Source: Photobacterium salinisoli (lineage in GTDB: Bacteria; Pseudomonadota; Gammaproteobacteria; Enterobacterales; Vibrionaceae). From it: a DNA stretch of 64,000 nt. The stretch's first letter is position 1. Every line of letters starts with the position of its first letter. Under the pieces are notes generated by a model. That model was not told the origin of the DNA. It did no database searches and worked only from the letters and a program-made list of their open reading frames with translations. The DNA is taken from the NCBI RefSeq assembly GCF_003614885.1, contig NZ_QZMS01000011.1:434001-498000 (forward strand), given 5' to 3'. The position numbers and the translations under genes are program-made. Below, in pieces: positions 16,877 to 26,107 of this stretch.

Positions 16877-19800
16877 TTGATTAGTAAACTCAAAACGCCA
16901 AGAGTATTCATCGTGCTCTCAGCAGCGCTGCTTTCGGTGCTGTATGGCTTATTCGCATATTTCATTATGGCTTTTCCTGTCAGCGATTACCTGACATGGG
17001 GACCTGTGCTTCTCATCTGTGGTTTAGCCATGGTGCTTCTGATCACTTACGAAGTAAAAAAACGCAAATCACGCGCTACCAGCGATATAGAGACAGAAGA
17101 AGAAACCTTAAACGGACTATTATCTTCCCTGTTGAGGAACGCCAGTCATAAGCCTATTTACTTGCTGCTGGGTAACAAAAAATCAGGAAAGACATCACTC
17201 CTGACCAGCTCACATGCCATCAAGCCCATAGATCAGAAAAATACGCTGCAAACGGATTATTTTGTCTGGCATGAATCTGAACAAGCGATATACATCAAAC
17301 CGGCTCCACGCCTGATTTATCAGGATACATCGAACACAGATCAAACACTCTGGAAAGCGTTTCTGGAGAAAATTGTCGCGGTTAAGCCTCGAAAACCCTT
17401 TGCGGGGTGCCTGTATGTGGTGGATCTGGAGTTTTTGATCACCCAGGAAGAGTCTCAGCGCGAGTATATTCTGGATATTATCAATACCCGCGTCAGCGAC
17501 ATCACTGAGATGACCCATACGGCATTGCCTGTATATGTTTTCCTGTCAAAGATTGACAAACTGAAAGGCTTTAAAGAATTTGTTTCACTCAGTCCGCTTA
17601 AAATGCAGCTGGAGCATCTTTCAATTTCACTGAAAGATGCCAAAGGTACACTCAATGACGTCTTTGACAGCGGCTTTTACGCTATTCTCAGCAAGATGGA
17701 GCAAAGCACGCTAGACTGCGCCGCGATGGAACGCTCACTGGTCAACAACAGTGCACTGGTAACCTTTCCGAAGCAGTTTGAGCTTTGCCATAACATCATC
17801 CGGGATACCCTGAACAAAGTGCGGCTGGAAAAGGACGGATTTCACCTTGTTGACCTGCGGGGTCTTTACTTCACATCCAGTCATCAGGGCGGCCGGAAAT
17901 ACAACCTGCTCGCCAAAGGATGCAGTAATTATTTCAATGTCCCAATGATTGCCTCTGAGCACGACCAGTTATCAGAGTCACCTTTGTTCACCCGTTTCAT
18001 TATTGATGAGCAGGTACTGCCCGAGGCAAACTTTGCCGGAGAAAACAAACGCCACCTGCGACAACTCATGCGTAAGAGCCATATGACTATGGCTGCTTGT
18101 GTCACATTGCTTAGTGTAAGTGGTTACTATTTCTTTACGACTACGCAGAGCAATATTTCCATTATCAACCAGCTTCTGGAAGTCGCTGGCAATAAAAACA
18201 ATGATCACGAAACCGCCGACCTGAAGAACCATTTTGCCGTAACATCGAACGGTATTTTGCCTCTTTATCAGGCCTGGACCAACGCCAGTCATCTTCTGGA
18301 CGAAAAACTGATCGATATTAATGTCGACAAACTCGATCAGACAACGCAGATTGCCTACCGACATTTGCTTGACAGCATCCACCAGCAACTGTTGCCACTG
18401 GTAGAAAAGCATATCCAACGAAAACTGGCCAAAAGCAGCCTTTCGCATCAGGAAAAGCTCCATTTGCTGAAAATATATTTGATGCTGAATGAAACGGACA
18501 AGCGCGATTACAGTTTTCTTCTGAAGTCTATTTCACGTCTGCTTACAGAGGATTTTGGCTCAGACGGCGTATACGCCAACATACCTCAGTATCTGTCGGT
18601 GTACTTCAAAACTAACTTCCCGCCCATTGGGATCAACTGGGATCTGGTTCGAACCACAAGGCGAGACCTGCTGTCCCAATCCAAAGTCGATATTGCCTAC
18701 AGCCAGATTCTTAATAGCGGCAGAGATGCCGATCTCGGCCAGCTCAGTATTCCAAGAGCAATAGGTTTCAATTTCGGTGAAATTTTTGATAATGAAAAAA
18801 GCAACCTTAATGAACTCAACATCAACAAAATTTATACCGCGACCGGTTTTACCACTTTCTATCGCCCTTTATCGGAGTCTTTATCGCACGATTTAATTGC
18901 CGACAACTGGGTGCTGGGTTTGTCAAATAACACTATGCCGTCGGACGAAGAGCTTAAAGCGTTTCAGGCCAAGGTGCGTCGCAAATATACTGACGACTAT
19001 ATCAATGTCTGGCGCACAGCCATCAGCGATTTACGTTTTAAGCAGTATGACAACATAGTGGAAATGACCAATGCGATTGACACTCTGTCTGGCCCGTCAT
19101 CGCCGTTAAGTACCATACTGAATTTGTTGTATACCAACACCAAATATTCACCAGAAGCAGGTGCGCTAGCTCAGATGACACTGAAAGATGAGCGCCTGAA
19201 TCAGGCGGTAGATCTCTTAAAAGATTCGGCAGAGAAAGTGATCGAACCTGACTATGAGTTAATGAAAAGGGTCGAAAAAGCCTTTGCCGTTATAAATACC
19301 CTGCAGACCAGTGAAACCGAAAGCTCACAAGCTCCCTGGGACCAGGTGATCATTTCACTCAGCAACCTGCGTGCCTATCTGAAGCAGATCACCGATGCGC
19401 CCAATGTTCAGCAAGCGGCTTTGATCGCAGCCAAGGCAAGAATGCGTGAAACTGCGGCTGATCCCATTGTTCGTTTGAAGCAGGTTGCTCAAAAAGCACC
19501 TGAACCAGTAAAAAGCTGGTTGAATGAAATCGCCCATCAGGCGTGGTCTGTCTTGCTGGCCGAATCACAACTGGGCATCCAGGAGTTATGGACCAGTAAT
19601 GTTTACAGTAAGTTTGAACTGGTTGGTCAGAACAAATATCCGTTCACCAAGCATGCTGAAACTGAGATTTCACTGACCGATTTCGAAGAGTTTTTTGCTG
19701 CACAAGGCACCCTGGACAGCTTCATTGATGACACGCTTTCGCCTTTCTATGACACGAACTTGTGGCAGGCCAAACGTGTTGATGGCGAAACATTGCAGCT

Positions 19801-20272
19801 ATCGCAAGAAATGATCACCCAGATGAAGAACTACACCATGATCAAAAATGTGCTTTTCGATCCCACATCGAACAAGTTCAACATTGATTTCAGTTCACGC
19901 TTTATCGACCTGGATTCTAGCGCAATACGGGCCAGTCTGAACTTCGGGGGTGAAAGTCTGGATTATTACCATGGCCCGGCAAAGAGTAAACAGTTTGTGT
20001 GGCCACCGGAAAGTAATGAGTTTTTCGTGAACGTCAACATTCAGGACATCACGTCCAGCGGCGAGCAACACAGAAAAGCAAAGGAAGGGTTTTGGTCTAT
20101 TTTCCGACTGTTAAATGAGTCGCAACTCGAACCTACATCGGATGGTGGATTTAACGCGGACATTCTTGTTTCTGGACGACACATGACGGTAAAAATCAAA
20201 CCGTCTAACTCTAATAATCCGTTCCTTTTACAAGAACTGTATAACTTCTCTGTTCCAAGAGATATCCAATAA
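16877..20272 (+). CDS. tssM: T6SS membrane complex protein TssM (IcmF/VasK)
   Basis: About 1,131 residues. I prefer TTG 16877 as start: AGGCAGG lies 7 bases upstream and the protein then begins ISKLKTPRVF just before the first membrane helix. The longer frame from 16796 overlaps vasL by 59 bp. Membrane helices are at about 10-33, 41-60 and 403-421. A cytoplasmic NTPase-like domain between the second and third has a Walker A motif GNKKSGKTS (Lys105). The large C-terminal periplasmic region carries the IcmF-related and DUF1215-like domains that contact TssJ. TssM forms the trans-envelope channel. The Walker A suggests retained nucleotide binding. Confidence 0.95.
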   Translation: MISKLKTPRVFIVLSAALLSVLYGLFAYFIMAFPVSDYLTWGPVLLICGLAMVLLITYEVKKRKSRATSDIETEEETLNGLLSSLLRNASHKPIYLLLGNKKSGKTSLLTSSHAIKPIDQKNTLQTDYFVWHESEQAIYIKPAPRLIYQDTSNTDQTLWKAFLEKIVAVKPRKPFAGCLYVVDLEFLITQEESQREYILDIINTRVSDITEMTHTALPVYVFLSKIDKLKGFKEFVSLSPLKMQLEHLSISLKDAKGTLNDVFDSGFYAILSKMEQSTLDCAAMERSLVNNSALVTFPKQFELCHNIIRDTLNKVRLEKDGFHLVDLRGLYFTSSHQGGRKYNLLAKGCSNYFNVPMIASEHDQLSESPLFTRFIIDEQVLPEANFAGENKRHLRQLMRKSHMTMAACVTLLSVSGYYFFTTTQSNISIINQLLEVAGNKNNDHETADLKNHFAVTSNGILPLYQAWTNASHLLDEKLIDINVDKLDQTTQIAYRHLLDSIHQQLLPLVEKHIQRKLAKSSLSHQEKLHLLKIYLMLNETDKRDYSFLLKSISRLLTEDFGSDGVYANIPQYLSVYFKTNFPPIGINWDLVRTTRRDLLSQSKVDIAYSQILNSGRDADLGQLSIPRAIGFNFGEIFDNEKSNLNELNINKIYTATGFTTFYRPLSESLSHDLIADNWVLGLSNNTMPSDEELKAFQAKVRRKYTDDYINVWRTAISDLRFKQYDNIVEMTNAIDTLSGPSSPLSTILNLLYTNTKYSPEAGALAQMTLKDERLNQAVDLLKDSAEKVIEPDYELMKRVEKAFAVINTLQTSETESSQAPWDQVIISLSNLRAYLKQITDAPNVQQAALIAAKARMRETAADPIVRLKQVAQKAPEPVKSWLNEIAHQAWSVLLAESQLGIQELWTSNVYSKFELVGQNKYPFTKHAETEISLTDFEEFFAAQGTLDSFIDDTLSPFYDTNLWQAKRVDGETLQLSQEMITQMKNYTMIKNVLFDPTSNKFNIDFSSRFIDLDSSAIRASLNFGGESLDYYHGPAKSKQFVWPPESNEFFVNVNIQDITSSGEQHRKAKEGFWSIFRLLNESQLEPTSDGGFNADILVSGRHMTVKIKPSNSNNPFLLQELYNFSVPRDIQ

Positions 20273-20305
20273 GTTGGTAGCTTAGGTTAATCAAAGTCGA
20301 GAATA

Positions 20306-20761
20306 ATGATAATGAATACTTTACACAACAACAGCATTGACCGAATTGATAGGAAGATATTGTCAAACCTGCTGATTAACGGACGTGAATCAATCGCGAA
20401 TATGGCCCGCAATGTGGGCCTTTCCAGAACCGCCGTCGCAGAGCGGATCACGCGAATGGAGAAGTCAGGTGTGATCGAAGGTTATACGGCTAAAATCGGG
20501 ACACAAAAAAGCGCAACCATGACCAGCTGTTACCTGCTGATCAAATGCGAAAATGGCTGGAAGAAAAAAGTGTGCGACAGCCTGAGAGAAATTCCGGAAA
20601 TTAAATCCATCAGTGTCGTCGGTGGTGGATTTGACATCATCACTTTACTGGAGGCTGCTTCATTACACCTGATGAACGAACTGTGCGATGAAGCAGAAAA
20701 CATTGTTGGCATTAAGGAGCTGCATACCACAGTCGTATTCCACAGCCCAATTTGCCGTTAA
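20306..20761 (+). CDS. Lrp/AsnC family transcriptional regulator
   Basis: A 151-residue regulator with an N-terminal AsnC-type winged HTH (about 10-70; IDRKILSNLLINGRESIANMARNVGLSRTAVAERITRMEKSGVI) and a C-terminal RAM/AsnC ligand domain (about 80-148; SISVVGGGFDIITLLEA). It starts at ATG 20306, or possibly 20312. It is 33 bp after tssM on the same strand, inside the T6SS locus, and could be co-transcribed with vasL-tssM. A role in T6SS regulation is inference from position only. Confidence 0.9.
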   Translation: MIMNTLHNNSIDRIDRKILSNLLINGRESIANMARNVGLSRTAVAERITRMEKSGVIEGYTAKIGTQKSATMTSCYLLIKCENGWKKKVCDSLREIPEIKSISVVGGGFDIITLLEAASLHLMNELCDEAENIVGIKELHTTVVFHSPICR

Positions 20762-20802
20762 GCGCCTGGTTCACTCATAACCATTTATAAGGGCATTGAA
20801 TC

Positions 20803-20852
20803 ACCTGGCACTTCGCCTTGCAGCCAATACTGCAAGTAGCAGAGTGCCAGGT
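20803..20852. terminator. Nested hairpin between convergent lrp-like and tssG genes
   Basis: Outer 10-bp arms (ACCTGGCACT at 20803-20812 and its complement at 20843-20852) enclose inner 6-bp arms (TTGCAG at 20818-20823 and CTGCAA at 20830-20835). It lies in the 97-bp space between two convergent genes and probably terminates both. Confidence 0.65.
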
Positions 20853-20858
20853 CATCAT

Positions 20859-21857
20859 CTAGACAGCACCGATGATCACCACTGTCTGTTTATCACCTTG
20901 TACGTTACCCAACCAGCTGACCTGCCCAAGCCGGTTTGCTTCCTTCGAGCCCAAAATGCTGGCTGGTAATCCATCCGACTTCACTTCCAGTTTCAGATCC
21001 CAGGCCATAGGATCGCGTAATACAAATCGCATCAACTCTTTGAGCAAGCCATAGCCCTGCTCTCCTGGCAAGAAGTGGCAGTATTGCTCGTAGTCCAGTT
21101 CATGAAAAACCAGATTAAACTTGCCTGTGATGTCGGTGAGGTGATCACCCAAGTGGTAATCCTGGCCAAGCACACAGTTTACATGCCCTAAACGGTTGAG
21201 CTGCGAAGGGGCAATCTTTACCCTGCGGGGCACCCACTGTTCAATACTGACTTTGGCCAGATTAAAACAATGAGCCACAATACCTGACACCAGATTCGGA
21301 GAACGGGTTCTTGAAGATAACTGGCCGATATAAGAGAGCAGTTTTGCTCTGTCAAAGTTAAAATCACTCTCTTCACTGAGATCAGACGAAATACCGACAA
21401 GGTTAAACAAGTTACGGGACAGCGGATCGACCGCCCCGGATTCGTACCGGACATGGTATCTGTATTTTTTCCATATCCGGTACAAGTGTGAGAGATACCT
21501 GTGGTGAAAGAAATCGAAAAAATCTTTCACCGGGTTGTCTTCGCCTTCCCGGCCGGCCAGCTTTTCTGTATATGCAGTGGGTAACGGTGAGCCAGTACCG
21601 TGCAGGCCGCCGAAATTGACCGTCAGGCTGGGAACCTCCCTGTTATCCCAGTGAACAGTCTCAAACTGCGAGATATCTGAGCGGGGGAAACCCAACTCAG
21701 GCGAAATTCGAAACCGCAGAAACTCCTGCTGTGGTGTTTTCGCCTGTCCTACAGAGGCAAACTGCCCGGATATGTTCTTTTTCTCAGCGGCTTCCAGTAA
21801 ATAAACCGCCTGAAAAAAAGCATACTCGTGGCTGGACTGATGAATCTTATCTATCAT
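20859..21857 (-). CDS. tssG: T6SS baseplate protein TssG (VasB/ImpH)
   Basis: A 332-residue TssG of standard length. It contains FFQAVYLLE at the N-terminus, SPELGFPRSDISQFE, the GLHGTGSPLPTAYTE motif typical of the family, and the DFFDFFHHRYLSHLYR helix. TssG binds TssF in a wedge complex (one TssG to two TssF) of the phage-like baseplate. It overlaps tssF by 4 bp (ATGA) and is the last gene of the kinase-tssABCEFG operon. In many clusters clpV (tssH) follows tssG, but here a convergent regulator follows. Confidence 0.95.
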   Translation of the reverse strand: MIDKIHQSSHEYAFFQAVYLLEAAEKKNISGQFASVGQAKTPQQEFLRFRISPELGFPRSDISQFETVHWDNREVPSLTVNFGGLHGTGSPLPTAYTEKLAGREGEDNPVKDFFDFFHHRYLSHLYRIWKKYRYHVRYESGAVDPLSRNLFNLVGISSDLSEESDFNFDRAKLLSYIGQLSSRTRSPNLVSGIVAHCFNLAKVSIEQWVPRRVKIAPSQLNRLGHVNCVLGQDYHLGDHLTDITGKFNLVFHELDYEQYCHFLPGEQGYGLLKELMRFVLRDPMAWDLKLEVKSDGLPASILGSKEANRLGQVSWLGNVQGDKQTVVIIGAV

Positions 21858-23602
21858 ATCACCGCCTGTTTACCCTGATTACCATCCCACCGATATACCT
21901 CACCGGTTTTCACATCAATCACTTCCAGTTCAGAGAATGAGTTGATGCTGGAATACAAAGAGAAAAACTCATTCAGGATAGACACCAGCAGATACATATC
22001 CCCTTCATTGGCAAACATTGATGAATCCATTTGCAGCACAATCTGGTTGCCCCGGATAGGTAAGCCACGGAAAATCCGCTCAATGGGTTTCATGTTAATC
22101 GCTTTAATACCGTTTAACCGGTTAGCCGATGCGCGCTGAGACTGCCTGTCACTGCGTGAATGAAAGTCGTAAATACTCAACATCATTTTCAATACATCAG
22201 CATCAATCAGAGACAGATAATTGAGTGACATATTGGCAATCAATTGCCAATGAAGGCTGCTGTCAATTTGCGGGCTGACAGAAACGGTCGGCTTTGTCAG
22301 GTTAGTGAAATTGGCATAGTTAGGCGACTTATGTGTAGAGAAAGTAATGTCTCCGGGGGCTAACCGTTGTGGCAGCTTACCATTGGTACAGGTTAACTTA
22401 ATCAGTACCGTTTCTGTCTCAAGATTGGCGACTCCGGCATTATGATCGAAAAAGGAAATATAGTGCGACAAGCCTTTTCCTGAGACATGTTCCGCGACTT
22501 TTACATTGTAGTAATGGCGATTGTTATCAATCCCTAACTGATGCTCAAAGGATTCAAAAGGCAAATAATCAACCTGGCGACGGTTTTCATTACTCCAGCC
22601 TCGGACTTGATTGACTGAATACACTTCGAAATTATTTTGCCGGGTTGTTTGCGGACGCACCCGATATTCAGTGCGCTTATGATCCAAGCGAATCGGATCG
22701 GCATCCAGTTCGAACACATTGGCTATCGGTGTGCAGAAAAGCCGCAAATTTTTCTCTCTTATCGTCACTTCTGACGGCAAAGAGCGCGAAAAATTGAATA
22801 CCAGGCTCATGGTGCTCTGGCTGGGTACGCCATTGAGCCATTCCAGACCATCTACGTCAAAAAACATAAATTTGTCCGGCATCGAAAAATATTCCTGGAT
22901 TAATCGATAACCGGAGAAAGAGTTTGGTCCGTAGGGCAATAAGGCTTCATCGTCAGAAAAACCCACTTTCTTTATACAAGAAGCAGGTAATCGTCGGCTT
23001 CCTCCCCCCGCAAGCTTGACATCAACACTGTCTAAATAGCGAAATAACCACAGGTATAGAATGCGGGAGATATGCAATTCACCGTGAATATGAAAACGTA
23101 ATTTATCTAACCCAATGCGTGATAACTCTACACCCGTATCGGTTGATAAGGTGACATTAAGGTGGCTGTTCGAGCGTGTATTCTGCTGAGTCACGGAATT
23201 AATTGACAGTGGATACAAGTCGACATCGTAGCAAGTTCGAAACAGGCACTGAGTTTCATCGACCTTTTCACTGGCCATTTCATGACCACGCGTCACTGTA
23301 CTTTTCTGTGACACACTCCCTGCATAAGGGATCATCTGAGCAATACACATTGAAGGCACAGAACGTAAATAATGCGGCCACAACAGAGATATCAGGGATT
23401 GAGTCAGCTCAGGAAGTTCATCATCCAGCTTCTGGCGTAATTTGCCATTCAAAAATGCAAAGCCTTCTAATAAGCGCTCTACATCGGGATCATTGCTGCT
23501 TTCCGACAGAAACTTAGTCAGCTGAGGGTGACTTTTCGAAAACTCAGAACCCGCTTCTTTAAGAAACGAGAGCTCATCCTGAAAATACTTGCTATAAGTC
23601 AT
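21854..23602 (-). CDS. tssF: T6SS baseplate protein TssF (VasA/ImpG)
   Basis: A 582-residue TssF. Family features are the N-terminal FQDELSFLKEAGSEFSKSHPQ segment, the DPDVERLLEGFAFLNGKLRQKLDDELPELTQSL motif and LLWPHYLRSVPSM. TssF is the main wedge protein of the baseplate. It is 11 bp after tssE and overlaps tssG. Confidence 0.96.
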   Translation of the reverse strand: MTYSKYFQDELSFLKEAGSEFSKSHPQLTKFLSESSNDPDVERLLEGFAFLNGKLRQKLDDELPELTQSLISLLWPHYLRSVPSMCIAQMIPYAGSVSQKSTVTRGHEMASEKVDETQCLFRTCYDVDLYPLSINSVTQQNTRSNSHLNVTLSTDTGVELSRIGLDKLRFHIHGELHISRILYLWLFRYLDSVDVKLAGGGSRRLPASCIKKVGFSDDEALLPYGPNSFSGYRLIQEYFSMPDKFMFFDVDGLEWLNGVPSQSTMSLVFNFSRSLPSEVTIREKNLRLFCTPIANVFELDADPIRLDHKRTEYRVRPQTTRQNNFEVYSVNQVRGWSNENRRQVDYLPFESFEHQLGIDNNRHYYNVKVAEHVSGKGLSHYISFFDHNAGVANLETETVLIKLTCTNGKLPQRLAPGDITFSTHKSPNYANFTNLTKPTVSVSPQIDSSLHWQLIANMSLNYLSLIDADVLKMMLSIYDFHSRSDRQSQRASANRLNGIKAINMKPIERIFRGLPIRGNQIVLQMDSSMFANEGDMYLLVSILNEFFSLYSSINSFSELEVIDVKTGEVYRWDGNQGKQAVI

Positions 23603-23613
23603 GTTCGTCGTCT

Positions 23614-24024
23614 CTACACAGAAAACTTACCGTCAACACCAACGGACAGATCAATGTTCATCCTGGTTTTCTTATTGTTATGAAAAACTTCGCCATTAAC
23701 GGCAAACCGGAGCTGAAGCGGATCATCGGTGTGGGGAACGTATCTCACCACTACGCCGGCTAATCTTGGCTCAAACTTTTCAATGGTAGCTTTCACACTG
23801 TTTCTGATTTCCCGGACGATATTGGATTTATCGGCCAACACATCATTAAAATCAGGCAAGCCATAATCTTTCGCTATCATTGCATTGCCAGCATGGGTAT
23901 TGAGCAAATCCGCCAGATGATGATGAATCGATTCAATCAAATACTGCGTCGACTCCACAGCATCATAGCTGTTCTTTGCTTCACCCATTTCAATGCGCTC
24001 GAGTAATCGGTAACCTTTATCCAT
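23614..24024 (-). CDS. tssE: T6SS baseplate protein TssE (gp25-like)
   Basis: A 136-residue gp25-like protein. The GPW_gp25 domain covers about 20-130, with YLIESIHHHLADLLNTHAG, YGLPDF and the IREIRNSVKATIEKFEPRL block that includes the conserved EPR motif used to start sheath polymerisation. It comes 69 bp after tssC, the largest gap within this operon, so an internal control point is possible. Confidence 0.95.
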   Translation of the reverse strand: MDKGYRLLERIEMGEAKNSYDAVESTQYLIESIHHHLADLLNTHAGNAMIAKDYGLPDFNDVLADKSNIVREIRNSVKATIEKFEPRLAGVVVRYVPHTDDPLQLRFAVNGEVFHNNKKTRMNIDLSVGVDGKFSV

Positions 24025-24093
24025 AGACAGATTTCGAACGGCAAGCCACTTCAGAGCCAGATAGCCTGACAGTAGCTGCCGTTCGCCTTTTAC

Positions 24094-25572
24094 TTAGTTT
24101 TGGTCCAGTTTACCGACCAGAGACAGTTCAAAACTGGCGCCCATGTACTTGAAGTGCGGACGCACAGCAAGAGACACACGGTACCAGCCCGGATCGCCTT
24201 CAACGTCTGATACTTCAACCCGTGCTGCACGCAGTGGACGACGACCACGTACTTCTGCCGGCGGATTTTCCTGATCAGAAACGTACTGACGAATCCACTT
24301 GTTGAGTTCAATTTCAAGATCAGTACGCTCTTTCCACGATCCAATCTGTTCACGCTGCAGCACCTTCAGATAATGTGCCAGGCGGTTGATAATGAACATA
24401 TACGGCAGCTGAGTACCTAACTTGTAGTTAGTCTCTGCGTCTTTGCCTTCTGGCGAGTTACCAAAGAATTTTGGCTTCTGCACCGAGTTTGCTGAGAAAA
24501 ATGCAGCGTTGTCTGAGCCTTTACGCATCGTCAGTGCGATGAAACCTTCTTCAGCCAGTTCAAACTCACGACGATCAGACACCAGAACTTCAGTCGGAAT
24601 TTTGGTTTCAATGCGGCCCATTGACTCAAAATTATGCACGGGCAGATCATTCACTGTACCGCCGCTTTGCGGTCCGATAATGTTCGGACACCAGCGGAAA
24701 TTCGCGAAGGAGTCGGAAATCCGGGAAGCCAGTGCGTAGGCAGAGTTGCCCCACAGATAGTGATCATGGCTGCCTGATACATTTTCGTTATAATCAAACG
24801 CCTTAATCGGGTTATCTGCTACAGAATACGGCGCACGCAGCATGAAACCTGTGGTACACAGACCCAGATAGCGGGAATCTTCATGTTCACGCAGACCACG
24901 CCATTTGGTGTACTGAGGCCCCTCAAACACCGACTTCAAATCTTTCAGGTTCGGCAGCTCTTCATAGCTGTCGACACCAAAGAATTGCGGACCCGCAGAT
25001 GTAATGAAAGGAGCATGGGACATAGCACCTACGTTCGCCATGTATTCCATCAGCTTGATGTCCGGTGAGGTCGAAGACATCTTAAAGTCACAGATAACCG
25101 CGCCCACTGGTTTACCACCAAACTGGCCGTATTCGCGGGTATAGATTTGCTTGTACAGACCTGATTTCACGACTTCCGGGGCGTCATCAAAATCATCAAG
25201 TACTTCATTTTTCTTCGCTGAAATAACTTCGATCTGAATGTTCTCGCGGAAATCCGTCTGATCAACCAGGTACTTCAGTCCACGCCAGGAAGACTCAATG
25301 GCCTGAATTTCAGGTGCGTGCAAGATGGCATCGACCTGCGCAGACATTTTCTGATCGATTTCAGAAATCATCAGATCGACCAGTGACTGATCAACTTTAT
25401 CGGATACATTTTTGCTCAGCAGTTCAGAAATGAACGCTTCAACGCCACGCTTTGCAACATCAAAACCTTCATCAGATGGCTTGAGCCGGGTTTCGTTCAA
25501 AATACTGTCTAACAGTGAACCGGATTCAGCCAGTTGGGCATCCTGCTCAGGAGTCATAGCTTCAGTTGTCAT
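24094..25572 (-). CDS. tssC: T6SS sheath large subunit TssC (VipB)
   Basis: A 492-residue TssC of normal length with high conservation. It has an N-terminal helix region, IESSWRGLKYLVDQTDF, the DDAPEVVKSGLYKQIYTREYGQFGG segment, HNFESMGRIETKIPTEV and the C-terminal PHFKYMGASFELSLVGKL. With TssB it forms the contractile sheath. Its N-terminal helix is normally the ClpV recognition site. Since clpV is not in this locus, it is worth checking whether that helix is intact. It lies 11 bp after tssB. Confidence 0.97.
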   Translation of the reverse strand: MTTEAMTPEQDAQLAESGSLLDSILNETRLKPSDEGFDVAKRGVEAFISELLSKNVSDKVDQSLVDLMISEIDQKMSAQVDAILHAPEIQAIESSWRGLKYLVDQTDFRENIQIEVISAKKNEVLDDFDDAPEVVKSGLYKQIYTREYGQFGGKPVGAVICDFKMSSTSPDIKLMEYMANVGAMSHAPFITSAGPQFFGVDSYEELPNLKDLKSVFEGPQYTKWRGLREHEDSRYLGLCTTGFMLRAPYSVADNPIKAFDYNENVSGSHDHYLWGNSAYALASRISDSFANFRWCPNIIGPQSGGTVNDLPVHNFESMGRIETKIPTEVLVSDRREFELAEEGFIALTMRKGSDNAAFFSANSVQKPKFFGNSPEGKDAETNYKLGTQLPYMFIINRLAHYLKVLQREQIGSWKERTDLEIELNKWIRQYVSDQENPPAEVRGRRPLRAARVEVSDVEGDPGWYRVSLAVRPHFKYMGASFELSLVGKLDQN

Positions 25573-25583
25573 GTGCCACCTGT

Positions 25584-26081
25584 TTATTCTTCGTTATTAG
25601 AGTTGATGCTCAGCTCACTGAGCAGCTTGCTGCGTGCTTCATCATCCTGCAGCACCTGTGCAATACGTTTGCGGAATGCCGGCACGTTACCCAGAGGACC
25701 TTTTAGTGCGACCAAAGCTTCGCGCAGTTCCAGCAGGCTGCTCAATTCAGGCACCTGGCGGGCAACGGCTTCCGGTGAAAAGTCTTTGATATTTTTAAAA
25801 GTCAGATCCACGCCCAACTGAGCGCCTTCTTCACCGCTTAAACGGTTATCAACGTTGACTTTGACATTCGGCGCATAGGCACTCAGCACATCATTGAAGT
25901 TATCTTTATCAATGTTTATCGGATCACGATCCTCGATGGGAGTTTCGTCATCACGACCGGTGAAATCACCAATCACCATCATGCTCAGGGGCAGTTCTAC
26001 TTCTTCCTGAGCATCCCCTGTAGCAGGAACATATCGGATATTAATTCGCTCTTTTGGAGCGACTGAACCATCTTTAGACAT
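25584..26081 (-). CDS. tssB: T6SS sheath small subunit TssB (VipA)
   Basis: A 165-residue TssB: RINIRYVPATGDAQEEVELPL, VIGDFTGRDD, the NFNDVLSAYAP helix and the C-terminal GPLGNVPAFRKRIAQVLQD motif are standard VipA features. It pairs with TssC to form sheath protomers. It follows tssA by 26 bp on the same strand. Confidence 0.97.
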   Translation of the reverse strand: MSKDGSVAPKERINIRYVPATGDAQEEVELPLSMMVIGDFTGRDDETPIEDRDPINIDKDNFNDVLSAYAPNVKVNVDNRLSGEEGAQLGVDLTFKNIKDFSPEAVARQVPELSSLLELREALVALKGPLGNVPAFRKRIAQVLQDDEARSKLLSELSINSNNEE

Positions 26082-26107
26082 AACTTGTCCTTCTTAGCAG
26101 CTATATG

